The notes below the pieces were generated by a model. The model made no database searches and had not been told where the DNA came from. It was given only the letters and a program-made list of their open reading frames with translations. Shown here piece after piece: positions 45,305 through 58,293 of a stretch of 64,000 bases of DNA; positions within the stretch are counted from its first letter, which is position 1, and each line of letters starts with the position of its first letter. A program made the position numbers and the translations under genes. This DNA is from Ulota crispa (lineage: Eukaryota; Streptophyta; Bryopsida; Orthotrichales; Orthotrichaceae): NCBI GenBank assembly GCA_963920765.1, contig OY987251.1, positions 6,388,501 through 6,452,500 on the forward strand, written 5' to 3'.

Positions 45305-46924
45305 ATAAACCTCTGGCTCTTGCAAATATTTGGATTAAGGTAGTATGCTCTAAAACCGTCCTTGTAAGAATTGATCTGATTTTTTCATTTTTTAACTAAT
45401 TTTCAGATGAAGAGAACTAGATGTCACATGTAACACAAATTTTTTCATATTTTTTGAAGTTTTATTGAATTGTTGATGAATTTTCAAAGTTCTCTGTAGT
45501 AAACACCTATTTGTGACTCTAGGTTTCCCATAAACCGTTCCCCTGCAACTTATGAAGAGATGATGAGGTGAAACCAAGGAGTATGATTGGCTCTTGCAAT
45601 AGAATACACCTTTTTTTTTATGGCTTAAAGAGATCCATTCAAGGACCACTACATTACCATTCCTGACACCCTATGGGACGCTTTACCTGACAGGGGTCGC
45701 AATTTGAGCATACTACCTTATCTGAGATTTGGCTCATCACCAACAAGCTTGTGGTGGAGTTTTGTTGAGGTTTAGTGGACGGTTCTTTTACCACTTGGGA
45801 TGGGATTAAACCCGAGAACCAGTCGAGTTTTGGATATGAGTGTGTTTGGAGGTTTTTGCTGTGAAGACTCTATACTCCTGTGCAGTTTTTGAGTTTCGCA
45901 TTTGGGCGCGCTCTATCATCCTCTTCAGGTTTGTTTGTTTCTCTCTTTCATGCCTCAGCTTGATTACAAAGTTTATTTGGAAAAATCTTACTCAGGTTGG
46001 GGTGATTTACACTAAGTTTTATATGTCGTAATTCGTGAAATCTCAGAATCTGATTAGTTGGGAGCTGAGAATCAGGAGTTTGCAATTTACACTATGTTTC
46101 AAGCCTCACGTCTTTGGTTCGCTTAGAGAAAAGGCCGATTTTTTTAAAGAGTTGAGGTCAACTATCTTTAGAAACTTGGGATGTTGGTAGCATGCAGTGT
46201 CTTAAGAAATTGTTCTATTGTGTTTTTTATGATTGGTTGCAGATATGGAGTGCTATGGAGTAGTCTTCATTTGGCTGGCCAGCTCTGCAAAGGAATTATG
46301 GTTCCGATGAGATGCCAATTTTTGTTTTATGCAGGACAAAAAAGCTCTTGGAATGACTAATTGTACAGATTTTCATGGGAGCTGTTTGTCCTGTAGTTGA
46401 TTATTTCTAATCGTATGTTACTATCTTTATTAATTTTGGGATCTCTATGGGATTTTTGTATGGTATCTTTGCATCAACTAGCACAGTTGATTAACTTGGG
46501 TAGATAGATATGTGGATTTGTGAAGGAATTTGTACTAAAGGAGCATAATGGGATTGGTAGGGAGATTTTATTTCTTGTACCATTTTCAGTACTGGCTCTT
46601 TTCAAATGATAGTTTTATGACCAGTATCAAAAATGTGTGTAATTCAGTATTGTTTTTGCAGTAATTGTAAATGAAGTTTGTTGTTGGATCCACGGTGTGA
46701 TTGCCGTTGTGCGGGTTTTAGAAAGTAATTCAATCTCAGGACGTGGATTGTAAATATTGTATGTAAGTTACCCCTTGGTTGAGATACAATGAACAAAATC
46801 GTACGAGGTTCAAAGTTTTAAATTTTGACACTCGATTTTTTCATTTAGAATTTAATTGCAGTTTATTTCAATTGATCTACAAACTAAAATCTTCAAATTC
46901 TTAAAAAGCGTCATGTTTGATAAT
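45305..46924. other. 3' flank of the RIN13-like gene; no second gene proven
   Basis: AATAAATAAA overlaps the stop codon at 45302-45304 and could act as a poly(A) signal. Composition to about 46750 resembles transcribed DNA, but the only notable open frame (45840-46031) has no recognisable motif. Confidence 0.35.
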
Positions 46925-47420
46925 GTCTAATATGATACTACTATAGCTACCCATCAATTCGACGGGATGCAAAATGATTTGAGGCCCAATTAAGCAAAAT
47001 AATTCTTACTTTTTATTTGCGCACTCCAATTTCAAACTTCACCCATGTAGTAAAATATTTATCTTTGTTCACAAAACATTTCCTTGCTGTAAAACATATT
47101 TTACTCTATATCCATAGAATTTTTTACTCATGTAATAAAAGGAAAGTCACTATTTTCTTAAGTAGGAAAATATTATTTGTTTTTTACCTACACAAAATTT
47201 TTACCCACGTTGTAATTATTTATGCAATTTTTTATATATTTTGGTTTTTTACTCACATAGTTTTGCTACATTTTTTATTATTTACGTACACATTTTTTTA
47301 CACATAATTTTTTTACCCATACATTTTTTCTCACGCAATTTTCTACATAAGCAATTTTCTATATACACAATTTTTTTACGTACGCAAGTTTTTTATAAAA
47401 AAAAGTTTTTATCCTCGCAA
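46925..47420. repeat. TTTTTACCCAC-rich repeat, inverse of 40481-41300
   Basis: GATGCAAAATGATTTGAGGC, then CCAATTTCAAACTTCACCCA, correspond in inverted orientation to 41100-41200. TTTTTTAC and TACCCA words recur every 20-40 bp, as in the partner. Confidence 0.6.
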
Positions 47421-49508
47421 TAAAAAAGAATCACGATAAATAGATCGCCACGCAGTAGATCGTATTCTTTTATACATATATAGATGTGTAGATATTGTTA
47501 TGTCCACTTGTTTGAAGGCAATTCAGAGAGTTGGTTAATAATCTTGGAAAATTTATGATATAGTAGGACAAAGACCACTTCTAGCGTGGTCATCTTGTTT
47601 ATGAATAATTTTCAAATGTTAAAGCTTTTAATAAATGAGTTTGATATAAAGTATAACTCTTTTAATGCTTAAAACTTCTACAACAGGATAAAGAATTACT
47701 CCACGAGTTATTTCAATTATTGTGCTCATCTTACTAGCACTAATTCAAGAAAAATGTGTATTTGCGAGATGCACTAATAAAGTAATTCACACTCATTTGG
47801 GTTTTACCAATATACTTCAAGGCTATGCTATTTAACCCTTTAGTGACCGGTCGACCATCTGGTGGTTGTCTTTTGCCTTTTATGCTTGTTTGAAGGTGAA
47901 GTACATGGAATTTGGAAAAAATTAGAAAGGGATGGAGTTAGAGCATATTCTCTTGCACATCCTGAGCCAAATTTTGGCTCAATCAAAGCTACGATGCACC
48001 AGCTGTAAGGAATTTAGTGACGGTCACATGACGTTGAGAATAGTTCACAGAGAAAGAAATACAGTGGTATATGGAGAACTTGGCTTCAAGTCTGGTGTGA
48101 ATGGGATGCATAGGGAATGGGGAACACTTCAGGGTGTAGGAACCGTGAGAGTTTGCTTGAAAGATTAGGTGCCAGGTGTGGGTGATATGCAAAAGATGCT
48201 CAAAGTATTTGTACTTGGCCCACCCCGTATGTGAGCATGTTTGGTTCCATATTCCACTAGATATGTTGTTGTTGCACCATTCGATTGCAAATATGAAGGC
48301 GCCACTGAGTTCATGCGCATACTCCAGAGAGGTTGGACCGATTCAATTCCTCATGTTGCTAGTCCAAGAAAGTCCAATTTGTTGTATTTGTGTGGCTACC
48401 TTTGTATACATGAGAACTAATCCCTCTAAAAAAATGACATGAACTTCACAAGGAAGCACAAAGGTTGCAATTTTTGGGTAAAATTCATAAGTAGACATGC
48501 TGAACATGCCAAGTGCAAACCCCTTCTTGGAGGAAGCGCTAAAAGCAGAAGATTTTGCAGAATGAGCGGGGCACCGCGGAGCTGAGAATCTTTTAGTTTT
48601 TGTTCACCCCTCTCTTCAAGTAAGTTGCACTTCTACTCTAAAGCCTTGATTCTCATTTTTTCTTTTTCAACTAGATGCTACAATCTGTTGCAACATTTAA
48701 ACCGGTTGGATCAAATTGCTTTCACCGTGAGGTCTTGTGCCATGGTCGTTTCTGCTATATACAAGCAAACATGGCACTCCCCCCCCCCAAATCAACCACC
48801 GTCAAGTCACTATTTTTAGATTCTTTTTTCCAATACAAGTTTTTTTTGAAGTTAGATTTCAACATCAAAAATCCCATTTTGAAAATGAAATTTGATGACT
48901 TTTTTACTCAAGATTTTGTACAAGGGTGTCTACAACAATCTTGAATTTTTTGGTGTTGGAAGATCTTGAAAATGAGCCTCAAATACACTGGTGCTTAAAA
49001 AATCAACATTAGAATTCCATTTAAAGAACATAGAGGAGTAGATTTTTGAAAGCTGTAAATTGATTAAAGCTAGACATGTAATGACTTCAAACCTCATATT
49101 TTTTTGGTGACCAAATTTTTAGATTTGTCATGTGAAATGAGGATTAGAAGACTTCAAGTCACTTTTGCAATTTTAACACCCTCATGTTCAAGTATTATAA
49201 TCTTTCAAACTATAAGTGATATTGATGTATATTCTTTTAACATGTAATCTAACATGTTTAGTTTGAATTTGTATGATCACAATTGAAAAGAGCTTGATGA
49301 AATTTTTGAAAAGGTTGTTTGATTGTTCAATTTCATGAAATCTCCAAGAATCTCAGATAGGCCTTAGGCATTTAGGGGATAATTACTACTTTAGATAGTA
49401 TGACATAAGTGTCAACAAAGGATGGAGTATACTATGGAGACACTGCTATCAGTTGTTATTTGACAAGGTGGCAAAAGATTGTACCCAAGTCTTTTTATTA
49501 TAGAAAAT
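47421..49508. other. No gene recognised
   Basis: A plus-strand open frame at 47932-48168 (78 codons, contains CTSCKEF) stands in a slightly GC-richer patch but has no family I recognise. TTAA followed by CCCTTTAGTGACCGG at about 47832 looks like one end of the TTAA family, with no visible partner. Confidence 0.35.
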
Positions 49509-49802
49509 AATGATGTGTGTCTATGTTGGTTTGCTGAATCCATTTTAATTCAATTTCCACCCAAAAATAGAGTAGAGCACAAGTTCAACCAAAGTAAAAA
49601 AATCTCAACAAAGTGTAGAGTAAAAGTTTGGACAAAAGTAAGAGTACAAAAGTTATAAATGAAGTTTTTTAAAAATAAATCTCAACCTATGCTAAATGGA
49701 TGTTAAATGGGTTTTTTTTTTTTTTAAATTGATACAAATCTTAACCTATGCTAAATGAAGTCACCATTACTCATTTTGCTTAGCTAAATGGATTTACCAA
49801 TT
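49509..49802. repeat. Dispersed repeat related to 63526-63891
   Basis: Shares TGTTGGTTTG, AAAATAGAGTAGAG, AATCTCAACCTATGCTAAAT and GTCACCATTACTCATTT with the segment near the right end of the window, same orientation. Confidence 0.75.
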
Positions 49803-52398
49803 AGTATGAAAATATAAACAAATGATTAAAGATTTACATTTTTCACATTTTAATTGAATAATTATATTATAGTAAGCAGCAAATCTTCACATGTGCAATT
49901 AATCAAAACCTCTTTCAAAATTAAGTTGATACACAAAATAAAGGAGATATACAGTACATTGGCTAAGCTACTATAAGAAAACAACAAAAATGTTGAACAA
50001 TTTTACATCATCAAAAAAATTTTGATTTCTAACTACAAAAACATATATCAAAATGTAATTTTTTAAATATACCTATGCAATACAAAATAAGATCAAGGAA
50101 AGAAAAGTGATCTCTATTCAAAAAGAACATAATCTCAATATTATATATCTCTATTCTCAAAAAGTAACTAGCTTAATGCATGTCTATGTAAATTTTAGAC
50201 TTAATTGTACTTATGCCATTAATAATTTTGCGCAACATGTTTTAGATAATGAATATTCACATGCTTCATTCCTAAAGAGACAATGCATTATTGAAATTAA
50301 ATCAAATTATGAAATCCAATGTTAATAATTATTTAGATTAAACTAGTGTGCCTTGTGCCGTTGGCCCAATCAAAATAAAAGTAAAAGTAATTTTCTAAAT
50401 CTATAATTCATAAAAAACTTCAAAATTCAATAGCTTTCCCACCGTAGACCCAAATGTCACGAAACCAAGTCCGCGCACCCCTCTTTGCCAAGAGCTTTCC
50501 AACTATACCAAGCATGTGATAGAAAGAGCCAAAAGATACATGGTTTGGGAGATCTCAATGTGACAAAAAAAACAAAAAAACTGCCGCATTTAAGGTATTG
50601 ATATACCCTATGCTTTATGATATGTACCTTTCAAAGACAAAAATACTCAATGCTTAACACGAAGTTGTTGATTTATTTGTAACCAATGAAATCATAGCTT
50701 GAAACAATACAAAGCAATAAACTACTGCTTAACCTACCACAAAATCTAAATAGGTAGCTTTAGCCATTTGAAGTTATACTTCAAGTTGTTTGGTTGCAAA
50801 AACTTTTAAGTAAACTAAAGCATTTACAAACTAATCCTATTATTACTTGTTGCAATAGTCAAAGTGCTATAGCATTGAGCAAAATTGTAAATATTATTGA
50901 AATGAGCAAAATTTAAATATCATTTACGTAGCAAATATGTAGAATAGTGTTTTCTTCCTTGACATGGTGACAACTCGTCAAACATGACATCACAGACAGA
51001 CAAGAGCCCCTCCGTCCGTCTAGTAAAGTCAATTTTAAGGTTGACTTTTAAATACAACATTCTCTAATTTTGATCTTGACATATTAACATTTCATTTTAT
51101 TGAAGTATCTCAATTTAATATACGCTTATTAGATTCTACATTTTGGGTCATATTCAAAGAAGATTTTCAAATTATCTCAGCAGTTAAATATGATATTATT
51201 AAACAAAATGTCACTCATACTTGACATTTGTCATGCGCAACATCAGACGTCAAATAGACAACACGACAACCAAATCCCAAAATTTGTCCAACAAAACAAC
51301 GCTATTATAGATACTCAATATCGTTTCACAAAAAAAATCTTGCAAGTAAAATGCAATTGAATTATGTTTTGATTACAAACAAAAACCACCAATTTTTTAA
51401 TTAAGCCTGTACTCCAAAATAAACATTTGTATTGATTGAACAATTTTAAAATAGAATACATGTTTCACATTCTAAAAATACTCAATTCTAAAGTTTAAGC
51501 TAATATAACTTATGTGATTTGTTCTAATTATTTGAATACTATTTTAACTTATATAAAAGAAATTCATAAAAATGCATTTACATCTATATTTGTAATTAGT
51601 CTTGAAGTGGGGTACTTATGAAGCAATATAATAGTTCATCTTTATCTAAGACATATCAAAGTATACTTAAACACTTGAATTATATTTGAGTCAAGTTTAA
51701 TTTCAAATCAAACAATCAACAATAATAAATTATCCCACCACAAAATAAGGACAATACATATTTTAGGTAAATAAAAAACAAAATGAATATGTAGCAACAA
51801 TAAATTGCATGCCATTATCTTAAAAAAATAATTACAAAATGATTATTTTAGAACACAAACACATTGTAAGATTGTCAAAATGCCTAATTTCCAAAAGGAT
51901 GTTATTCAAAGCTACCATTATTGTGGTCACTACTAATAAAAATGTTATAAGTAACTCTTGATTTTTAAATTTAACTTGCTATTATTGTAAGCTAGTGTCA
52001 TTATTCCCAAAAAATATTCAAACAATAACAACAAAACTTAGTCATTTGATCAAGAATATTAACAAAGAGCTTAATTGATTTGCTTACTTAAACTTCCAAT
52101 AGCAATTAAAAAATTGTAGCAACTCCAAAATAAAATTATAGACAAGAAAAAAGATGGTTTCTTTTTTCAAATTCTAATTTCATATTAAAAGCACAAAAAC
52201 TAATACTAAACATTAATGAAAAATGAATGAAAAATTGTATGATTAGAGTTTTGGTAGAAATAAAATTATACATATAATAATAAAACAAAAAACATTTATA
52301 ATGATACAAAGCTATTCAACGTTGGCTAAAAAAAATACAACTTTTGATTTTGAGAGCTATAACATAGTAAGTACATAGTTTTGTAAGGTTTTATTTAA

Positions 52399-52402
<4 letters not shown>
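49803..52402. other. Very AT-rich, no gene; possible small Helitron
   Basis: GACAGACAAGAGCCCCTCCG then TCCGTCTAG (51023) followed by T resembles a Helitron 3' end: short hairpin plus CTRR. ACTAGTGTGCCTTGTGCCGT at about 50343 might be a 5' end. Neither is conclusive. No coding signal. Confidence 0.3.

Positions 52403-52466
<64 letters not shown>
52403..52466. repeat. (TA)n microsatellite
   Basis: About 32 uninterrupted TA dinucleotides. The minus-strand open frame with alternating Y and I over it is a product of this repeat. Confidence 0.97.
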
Positions 52467-52468
<2 letters not shown>

Positions 52469-54705
52469 TGTAATGTGGCATATAAGTATAGTTTTGATAA
52501 TAATTTATTGATTAAAATCATTTTTGCAAGAAATAAAGAATAATGTCTTGAAAATAATGAGAAAATAGAAATATATAATATTTTCATTTTCATTATTAAG
52601 AAAAAAAAGTATATGGTGCTATAAAGTAAATGTATGTGATGCCATAAAATGAAAATATATAGTATCATGAGATTAAATATACGATACTATAAGATTAAAG
52701 TATACGGTACCATAAGATTTAGGTTTATGGTGTCACAAGATTTGAGTTTATAATACTGAAAGATTGAAATTTATGAAATTTTAAGATTGAAAATACGGAG
52801 TCATAAGATCAAATATATGGTTTCATAATATTAAATATAAGATATTTTACAAATTCTAAAATTTGTCGTTATAAAATAAAAATATGTGGTAACAAAATTA
52901 CAAATAAATCACCTAATATTAAAACTTAGTTGATTTTTGTGAAAAAATAACATTATTATAAATAACCAGATGTATTAGATGCCAAGATCATTTTTAGTAA
53001 AATATTAGAGTTTAGAAGAAATTATGAGTGTTTTTTCTTCTTTCCATAAAGAAAAAATGAACACAATTAAATGTTACATATTTCACTTAAAATTTGTAAT
53101 TTGAGCATTTAGCGATTTTTCACAAATTACAATCTAAGCATTAAATAGTGTTCTTTTGTTTTTAATATTAGTTTATGGAATTATAGTACAAAATTATGCA
53201 ATTATGATTTTTAATTAATTAAAAATTCATGAACTAAAAATACAATAAAATAATTGTATTATTATTTTCTCTATGTAAAGTAACACCTAATCCTTGTTAT
53301 TTATTTATTTATTTATTATTTATTTATTCATTTGAAATCTTATACATATTTAATGGATGATAATATTTTATTTATTTTTTAGACTTATTTTTCAAAAAAA
53401 TTGTGATTTTAAACTTGATTTAGATTGCTTATCCACAATTTTTCTATTGTCATTTTAGTTGTGTCTGCTTTAGCCACTTTTTTAGATACTCAAAATTTAT
53501 ATTTAAAATTATGTTCAAAAATATGAATAGATTATTATAATCTTTAATGGAACTTGGTATATCTATTAAATTTAGAAGAGCATTGAAAACTAATACAATT
53601 GACGTCTAATACAATTGCCAAGAACATACATAAGTTTTTAATTTATTATTGTTCTTTAAAAAAATTTAAATCATGATATTATTATTATTATTTTGCATCT
53701 GATACATTTTTTTTCTTTTTTATTATTTGGATACAAAAAAAATTCAAATTGCTTTGCACTATCAAATACAATTAAACTTATGATAGCAGCTGACAATACG
53801 TTAATACGTTTATTGTATAATAGAAATATTTGTAAGAAAAGTAAATATGTTTATTAAATTTACTTACAATTGTTTGAATGTTTGTACTTAATTTAAAAAC
53901 AATTTTATTATAAGTGAGCATGATAGCTAACGTGATACAGTATACTATGTAAGGAAGCTAAAAGTCTACATAAGTTAAATATACAAAAACATGATTATTC
54001 AAAAAACATTGAATATCAATACTCTTATATTAAGACTTTTGAAAAATAAACAAAGAATATGAATAATTCATTACAACTCATATAATCATACATATTAGCA
54101 ATAGTTATTAATCGTCAATTGTTGTAACACTATCCACATATTTTTGATCCATGCACAATTTGAAACTGTTAAATAAAAATTTATGCATGGCTTCAAAAAA
54201 TACGTTAGATTTAAAACCCTATTTTTTCTTGACATTTTTTTGAGCTATGATTATTATATTTTTTGATATTAGAGATATGTTTTGTGTAATAAATTATTTA
54301 ACTAAACAATTGATTTTTATATATATAGTTTGATGTATAATTGTAATGTGTTTTAACATTAAAAATATTTTAAGTAGAATATAAAACTCAATTCAATAAT
54401 TGACCTTAATATTATTTTTTCTTTGATGCATGCTCATAATATTTTTTGACATTAAATATATTTTACATGAGATGTGCATTTTAATTAGACAATGGACTTA
54501 AACATTTTTTTTTCAATGTATAGTTATAATTTTTTTAACATTAAAAGTTTATTTGACATGAAAATAAAAAAGAGATATATATATACATGTATATATGGAA
54601 TTTCTATAGTGACACCCTAAATTGCTAATGGGACACCCTCTCCGAGCTTGTAATTTGATAATTCAGTGTTATTTTTTATTTGTTAAATGGTCCATCATTC
54701 ATTCA
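52467..54705. other. Very AT-rich, no gene seen
   Basis: Between 52610 and 52830 a loose phrase of the type ATGGTGCCATAAGATTAAA recurs about every 25-35 bp with much variation. Nothing else stands out. Confidence 0.45.
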
Positions 54706-54905
54706 NNNNNNNNNNNNNNNNNNNNNNNNNNNNNNNNNNNNNNNNNNNNNNNNNNNNNNNNNNNNNNNNNNNNNNNNNNNNNNNNNNNNNNNNNNNNNNN
54801 NNNNNNNNNNNNNNNNNNNNNNNNNNNNNNNNNNNNNNNNNNNNNNNNNNNNNNNNNNNNNNNNNNNNNNNNNNNNNNNNNNNNNNNNNNNNNNNNNNNN
54901 NNNNN
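54706..54905. other. Assembly gap, 200 N
   Basis: Exactly 200 unknown bases, again a likely placeholder. Open frames that span it are meaningless. Confidence 0.99.
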
Positions 54906-55629
54906 AAATAAAATGATTATATTTATCAAGATAAATGGAGTACATGTTCAAGACTCACATATCGATAAAAAATATATATTCAGTGACATTACTTGTAATA
55001 ACGAGTATGGCATGAATAAGATTCACAGAATTTGTCTCTCGTATCTACTTTGCGCATGTGAGTTTTGTACTTTAAATGAGTGATGGATGTTAAAATATTT
55101 TCATAGATTACATCATTGCATTGTGAAATATTGACAATGAAAAATTCACATAAAAATTGTAATAATTTCGTGCGATTGCAATTAATACGCACAATCATCT
55201 TATATTTTGGTACAATAGTGCTGCTAGTACGTGAATTATACATTTGCTGGTCCGAAGAGTTTTATGCACTTTTAGAAATTATTTTAGTGTTATTTAAAAA
55301 AAAAAATCAATCCTATTAGCTCAAGCTGTTCTTGTAGCATAGATCTTTTTATTTAAAAATTCATAGAATAAAGATAAATTAAAGAAGAAATTATCCATTG
55401 CAATAACGTAGACCACTTCCACATGTATTAATAATATTTGTAGAACAATATTGTGGATTAGCTTTGAATGATCATAGTATATTACTATGTTACGTACTAA
55501 AGTTGGTATTTGTCACAATAAATTTTAAAGTTTGTTGTATACTTTGAAATAAAATTTGCTAAACACCAAATTTTTATCCGCCATTTTTGCGGCATGTATT
55601 GTCTAGCAGGACAATATGAATCCTTGTAT
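54906..55629. other. No gene seen
   Basis: AT-rich flank between the gap and CACTA copy 2, with short overlapping open frames on both strands. Confidence 0.4.
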
Positions 55630-58293
55630 CACTAGTAGAAAACTCCTTCCAAAACATCAGAAAACCAACAGTTTCTTGTTGATTTGGGCACTTGCCCACG
55701 CCAATTGATTAATTTAACAAAATTCTATGAAAAACTAAATACGTTTTGTTGATTTGGACACCATTATCTAAATCAACAGAAATTTTGGAATCTTTTGCAG
55801 ATCTTTTGGGAATTTTTTGTGAATCTTTAAGAGTCTTCAAGAATCTTTTAGGAATCTTTGAAAATCTTTTCAAGATTTTTAAGAATATTTAAGAATCTTT
55901 TTGAGATTTTAGAATCTTTGAAAATCTTTTAGGAATCTTCATGAATCATTGCAAATCTTTTGGAATCTTTTCAAGTTTTTTTGGAATCTTTGAGACTGTT
56001 TGAGAACAATTGAGAATGTTTGAGAACAATTGAAAATCTTTGAGAATCTTTGGAAATCTTTTGAGAATCTTTTTTGAAATTCAAAAATCTTTGAAAATCT
56101 CTGAGAATTTTCAAAAACTTTTTGGAATCTTTGAGAATCTTTTTAAAATCTTTATGGAATTTGTTAAAGTACTTCAAAATACTTATAGAAATAGAATCTC
56201 TTAGACTGAATTAGAGTCCTTTAGGAATCTTTTTGTAAGTCATCAAAATACTTTCAAAAAAACTATCACAATAGTTTAGGTTTGTTTTTGAAATCTTTCT
56301 AAAATCTTTTTGGACCTCATTAAATTTTTTTGAAGTTTTAAAAAATAAAAGAAGTTTTAAAAAAAAAATAGAATCTTTTAGAAGTTTGAGTGTACATTGG
56401 CTAGTTTTATTTTCATTACATTTCACAATTTGGTAAGATTTAAAATCAGCAGCCTTTAAAGTCAATTAAAAACATGACCATAATAACAAAAATCTCAATA
56501 GTTTTTTGTTGATCTAGATACTTTTGGACACAACTTCACTAATTCAACAAAATTTTATATAAAAAGTACAACATTTCGTTGTTTTAAATACCAAAATTTC
56601 TTTACAAACAAATATAAATGATGCTCCTCAATTCTTTGAAGAAATCATAAATGTCCCTTAAGGATTAAAAGTACCAAAAATATCTTTGTGTTACATGATA
56701 ACCAAGTGTATAGTTTAATGCAAATTCTTACAAGAAACCAAAGGTGATTTTTATATTTCAAATAACACAAGGATATATTTAACTTTTCAAATTAGAAGAG
56801 TTATTTTATTAATTTTCCAAAATAATAGGAGTATAATTGATATTCCTACAAAAAATAAAGACTATTTTTTATGTTTCACATATTTTCGACGCAAACTTGA
56901 TATTTTGAAAGACTTAAAGGGTATTTTTAGTATATTTCCTTCTATTACTAACCAAATGAATTAAAAAAAAACAATCTTATAAAATATTTTTATAAGCTTT
57001 AAAAAATGGGAATTGATATGTGTACCACACCCTTCGAATTACTATACCACACCATGAGGTAAATTTCAGATTTCTACCATCAAAAAGCTGAATTTGAAAA
57101 TTTTGAATTCAAATTTGGACTTAGAGACCATGGTATTGTCTAGAACCATAAAAAAAGTTGCAATTCAACAACCCCCAATGAAAAAGTTTAGTTAGGGAGA
57201 AAATTGTTAATTTTACTTTTGTTTGTAAAAAAAGATAAGCTTTTTCATTGGGTGTTGTTGAATTGCAACTTTTTTTATGGTCCTAGACAATACCATGGTC
57301 TCTAAGTCCAAATTTGAATTCAAAATTCTCAAACTCAAATTTTTGATGGTAGAAATCTAAAATTTACCCCAAGGATGTGGTACAGTAGTTCAAAGGGTGT
57401 GGTTCACATATTAATGCCCTTACAAAATATCCAAAACTATTCAAAAATCAATAGAATTTTGATTTTATAATTGCAAGTATTTAATTTTGTAACTTTTCAC
57501 GACTTCATGTTATTTGAAGCTATCAAACTATGGAGGCTATTTTAACAAAATAAGGTTCTTTTTACAAAAAAACTAGCACTAAATAATAATTATTAATGAA
57601 TCCAACCTTTGCCTGCAACAATCCTTATGAGATTTGTGAATTCCAAAAAAAAATTAAAAACAAAATCAAAAGGATGGAAATAAACAATTTATTTAAAATT
57701 TCTAAACACCTTCTTTGATTTTAGCTCATAACTTTTGATAAAAAGATGGAAATCCAAAAAAAGTTGTTGGAGGTGAAAGAAAAACACATTTACCAACTTT
57801 TTTTAGTTCTAAGCTTTTTGAAAAAAGTCCTTTAATGGGCGGAAATAGCCTACAAAGTCTACTGGATTACTAAAGACATGAACATTTAATGTACAAATAG
57901 AATTAAGATACTAATGTATGCATGTGCATTTGCACATTTTCTAGTGGTTTTGAGAATGTGTTAAGGTTGTGGAGTGTGAGAGGAGAGGTGGAGGGTTCAA
58001 ACCTCGTTGTCGGCAGCTGCCCAAGGGCTCGGGCAGCTGCCTGTCCCCTGAAAAGTTCAACTTTTTGTAAAATAAAAACAAATTCTATGAAAAAAAAAAT
58101 TTAAAAATAAAAAGAAATAGAATTGAACAACATAAAATACATAATAGAAATCAACAACAAATTAACAAAAAACTGTAAGTAATCAACAGAAATTCAACAG
58201 AAAAGTACCCAAATCAACTTGACCAAATTTACAGAAAAATCAACAGTTTTTGGTTGAAATTCTGTTGATTTTGTGCTGAATTTTCTACTAGTG
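55630..58293. mobile_element. Non-autonomous CACTA element, copy 2 (2664 bp)
   Basis: The ends are CACTAGTAGAAAACTCC and TTTTCTACTAGTG, a perfect match over the outer 13 bp. TAT flanks both sides (55627-55629 and 58294-58296). The sequence follows copy 1 almost base for base from about 56110 to 58055, including both nested elements (about 56611-56946, and 57008-57419 with flanks TTAAAAAAT and TTACAAAAT). Its tandem array is shorter. The different target duplications show two separate insertions, not a duplication of the region. Confidence 0.96.

Noticed and set aside
52357..52668. Open frame with alternating Y and I
   Set aside because: Translation of the (TA)n microsatellite.
54622..55083. 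Open frames spanning the N run, also at 12062-12359
   Set aside because: They exist only because N codons are not stops; there is no sequence to support them.
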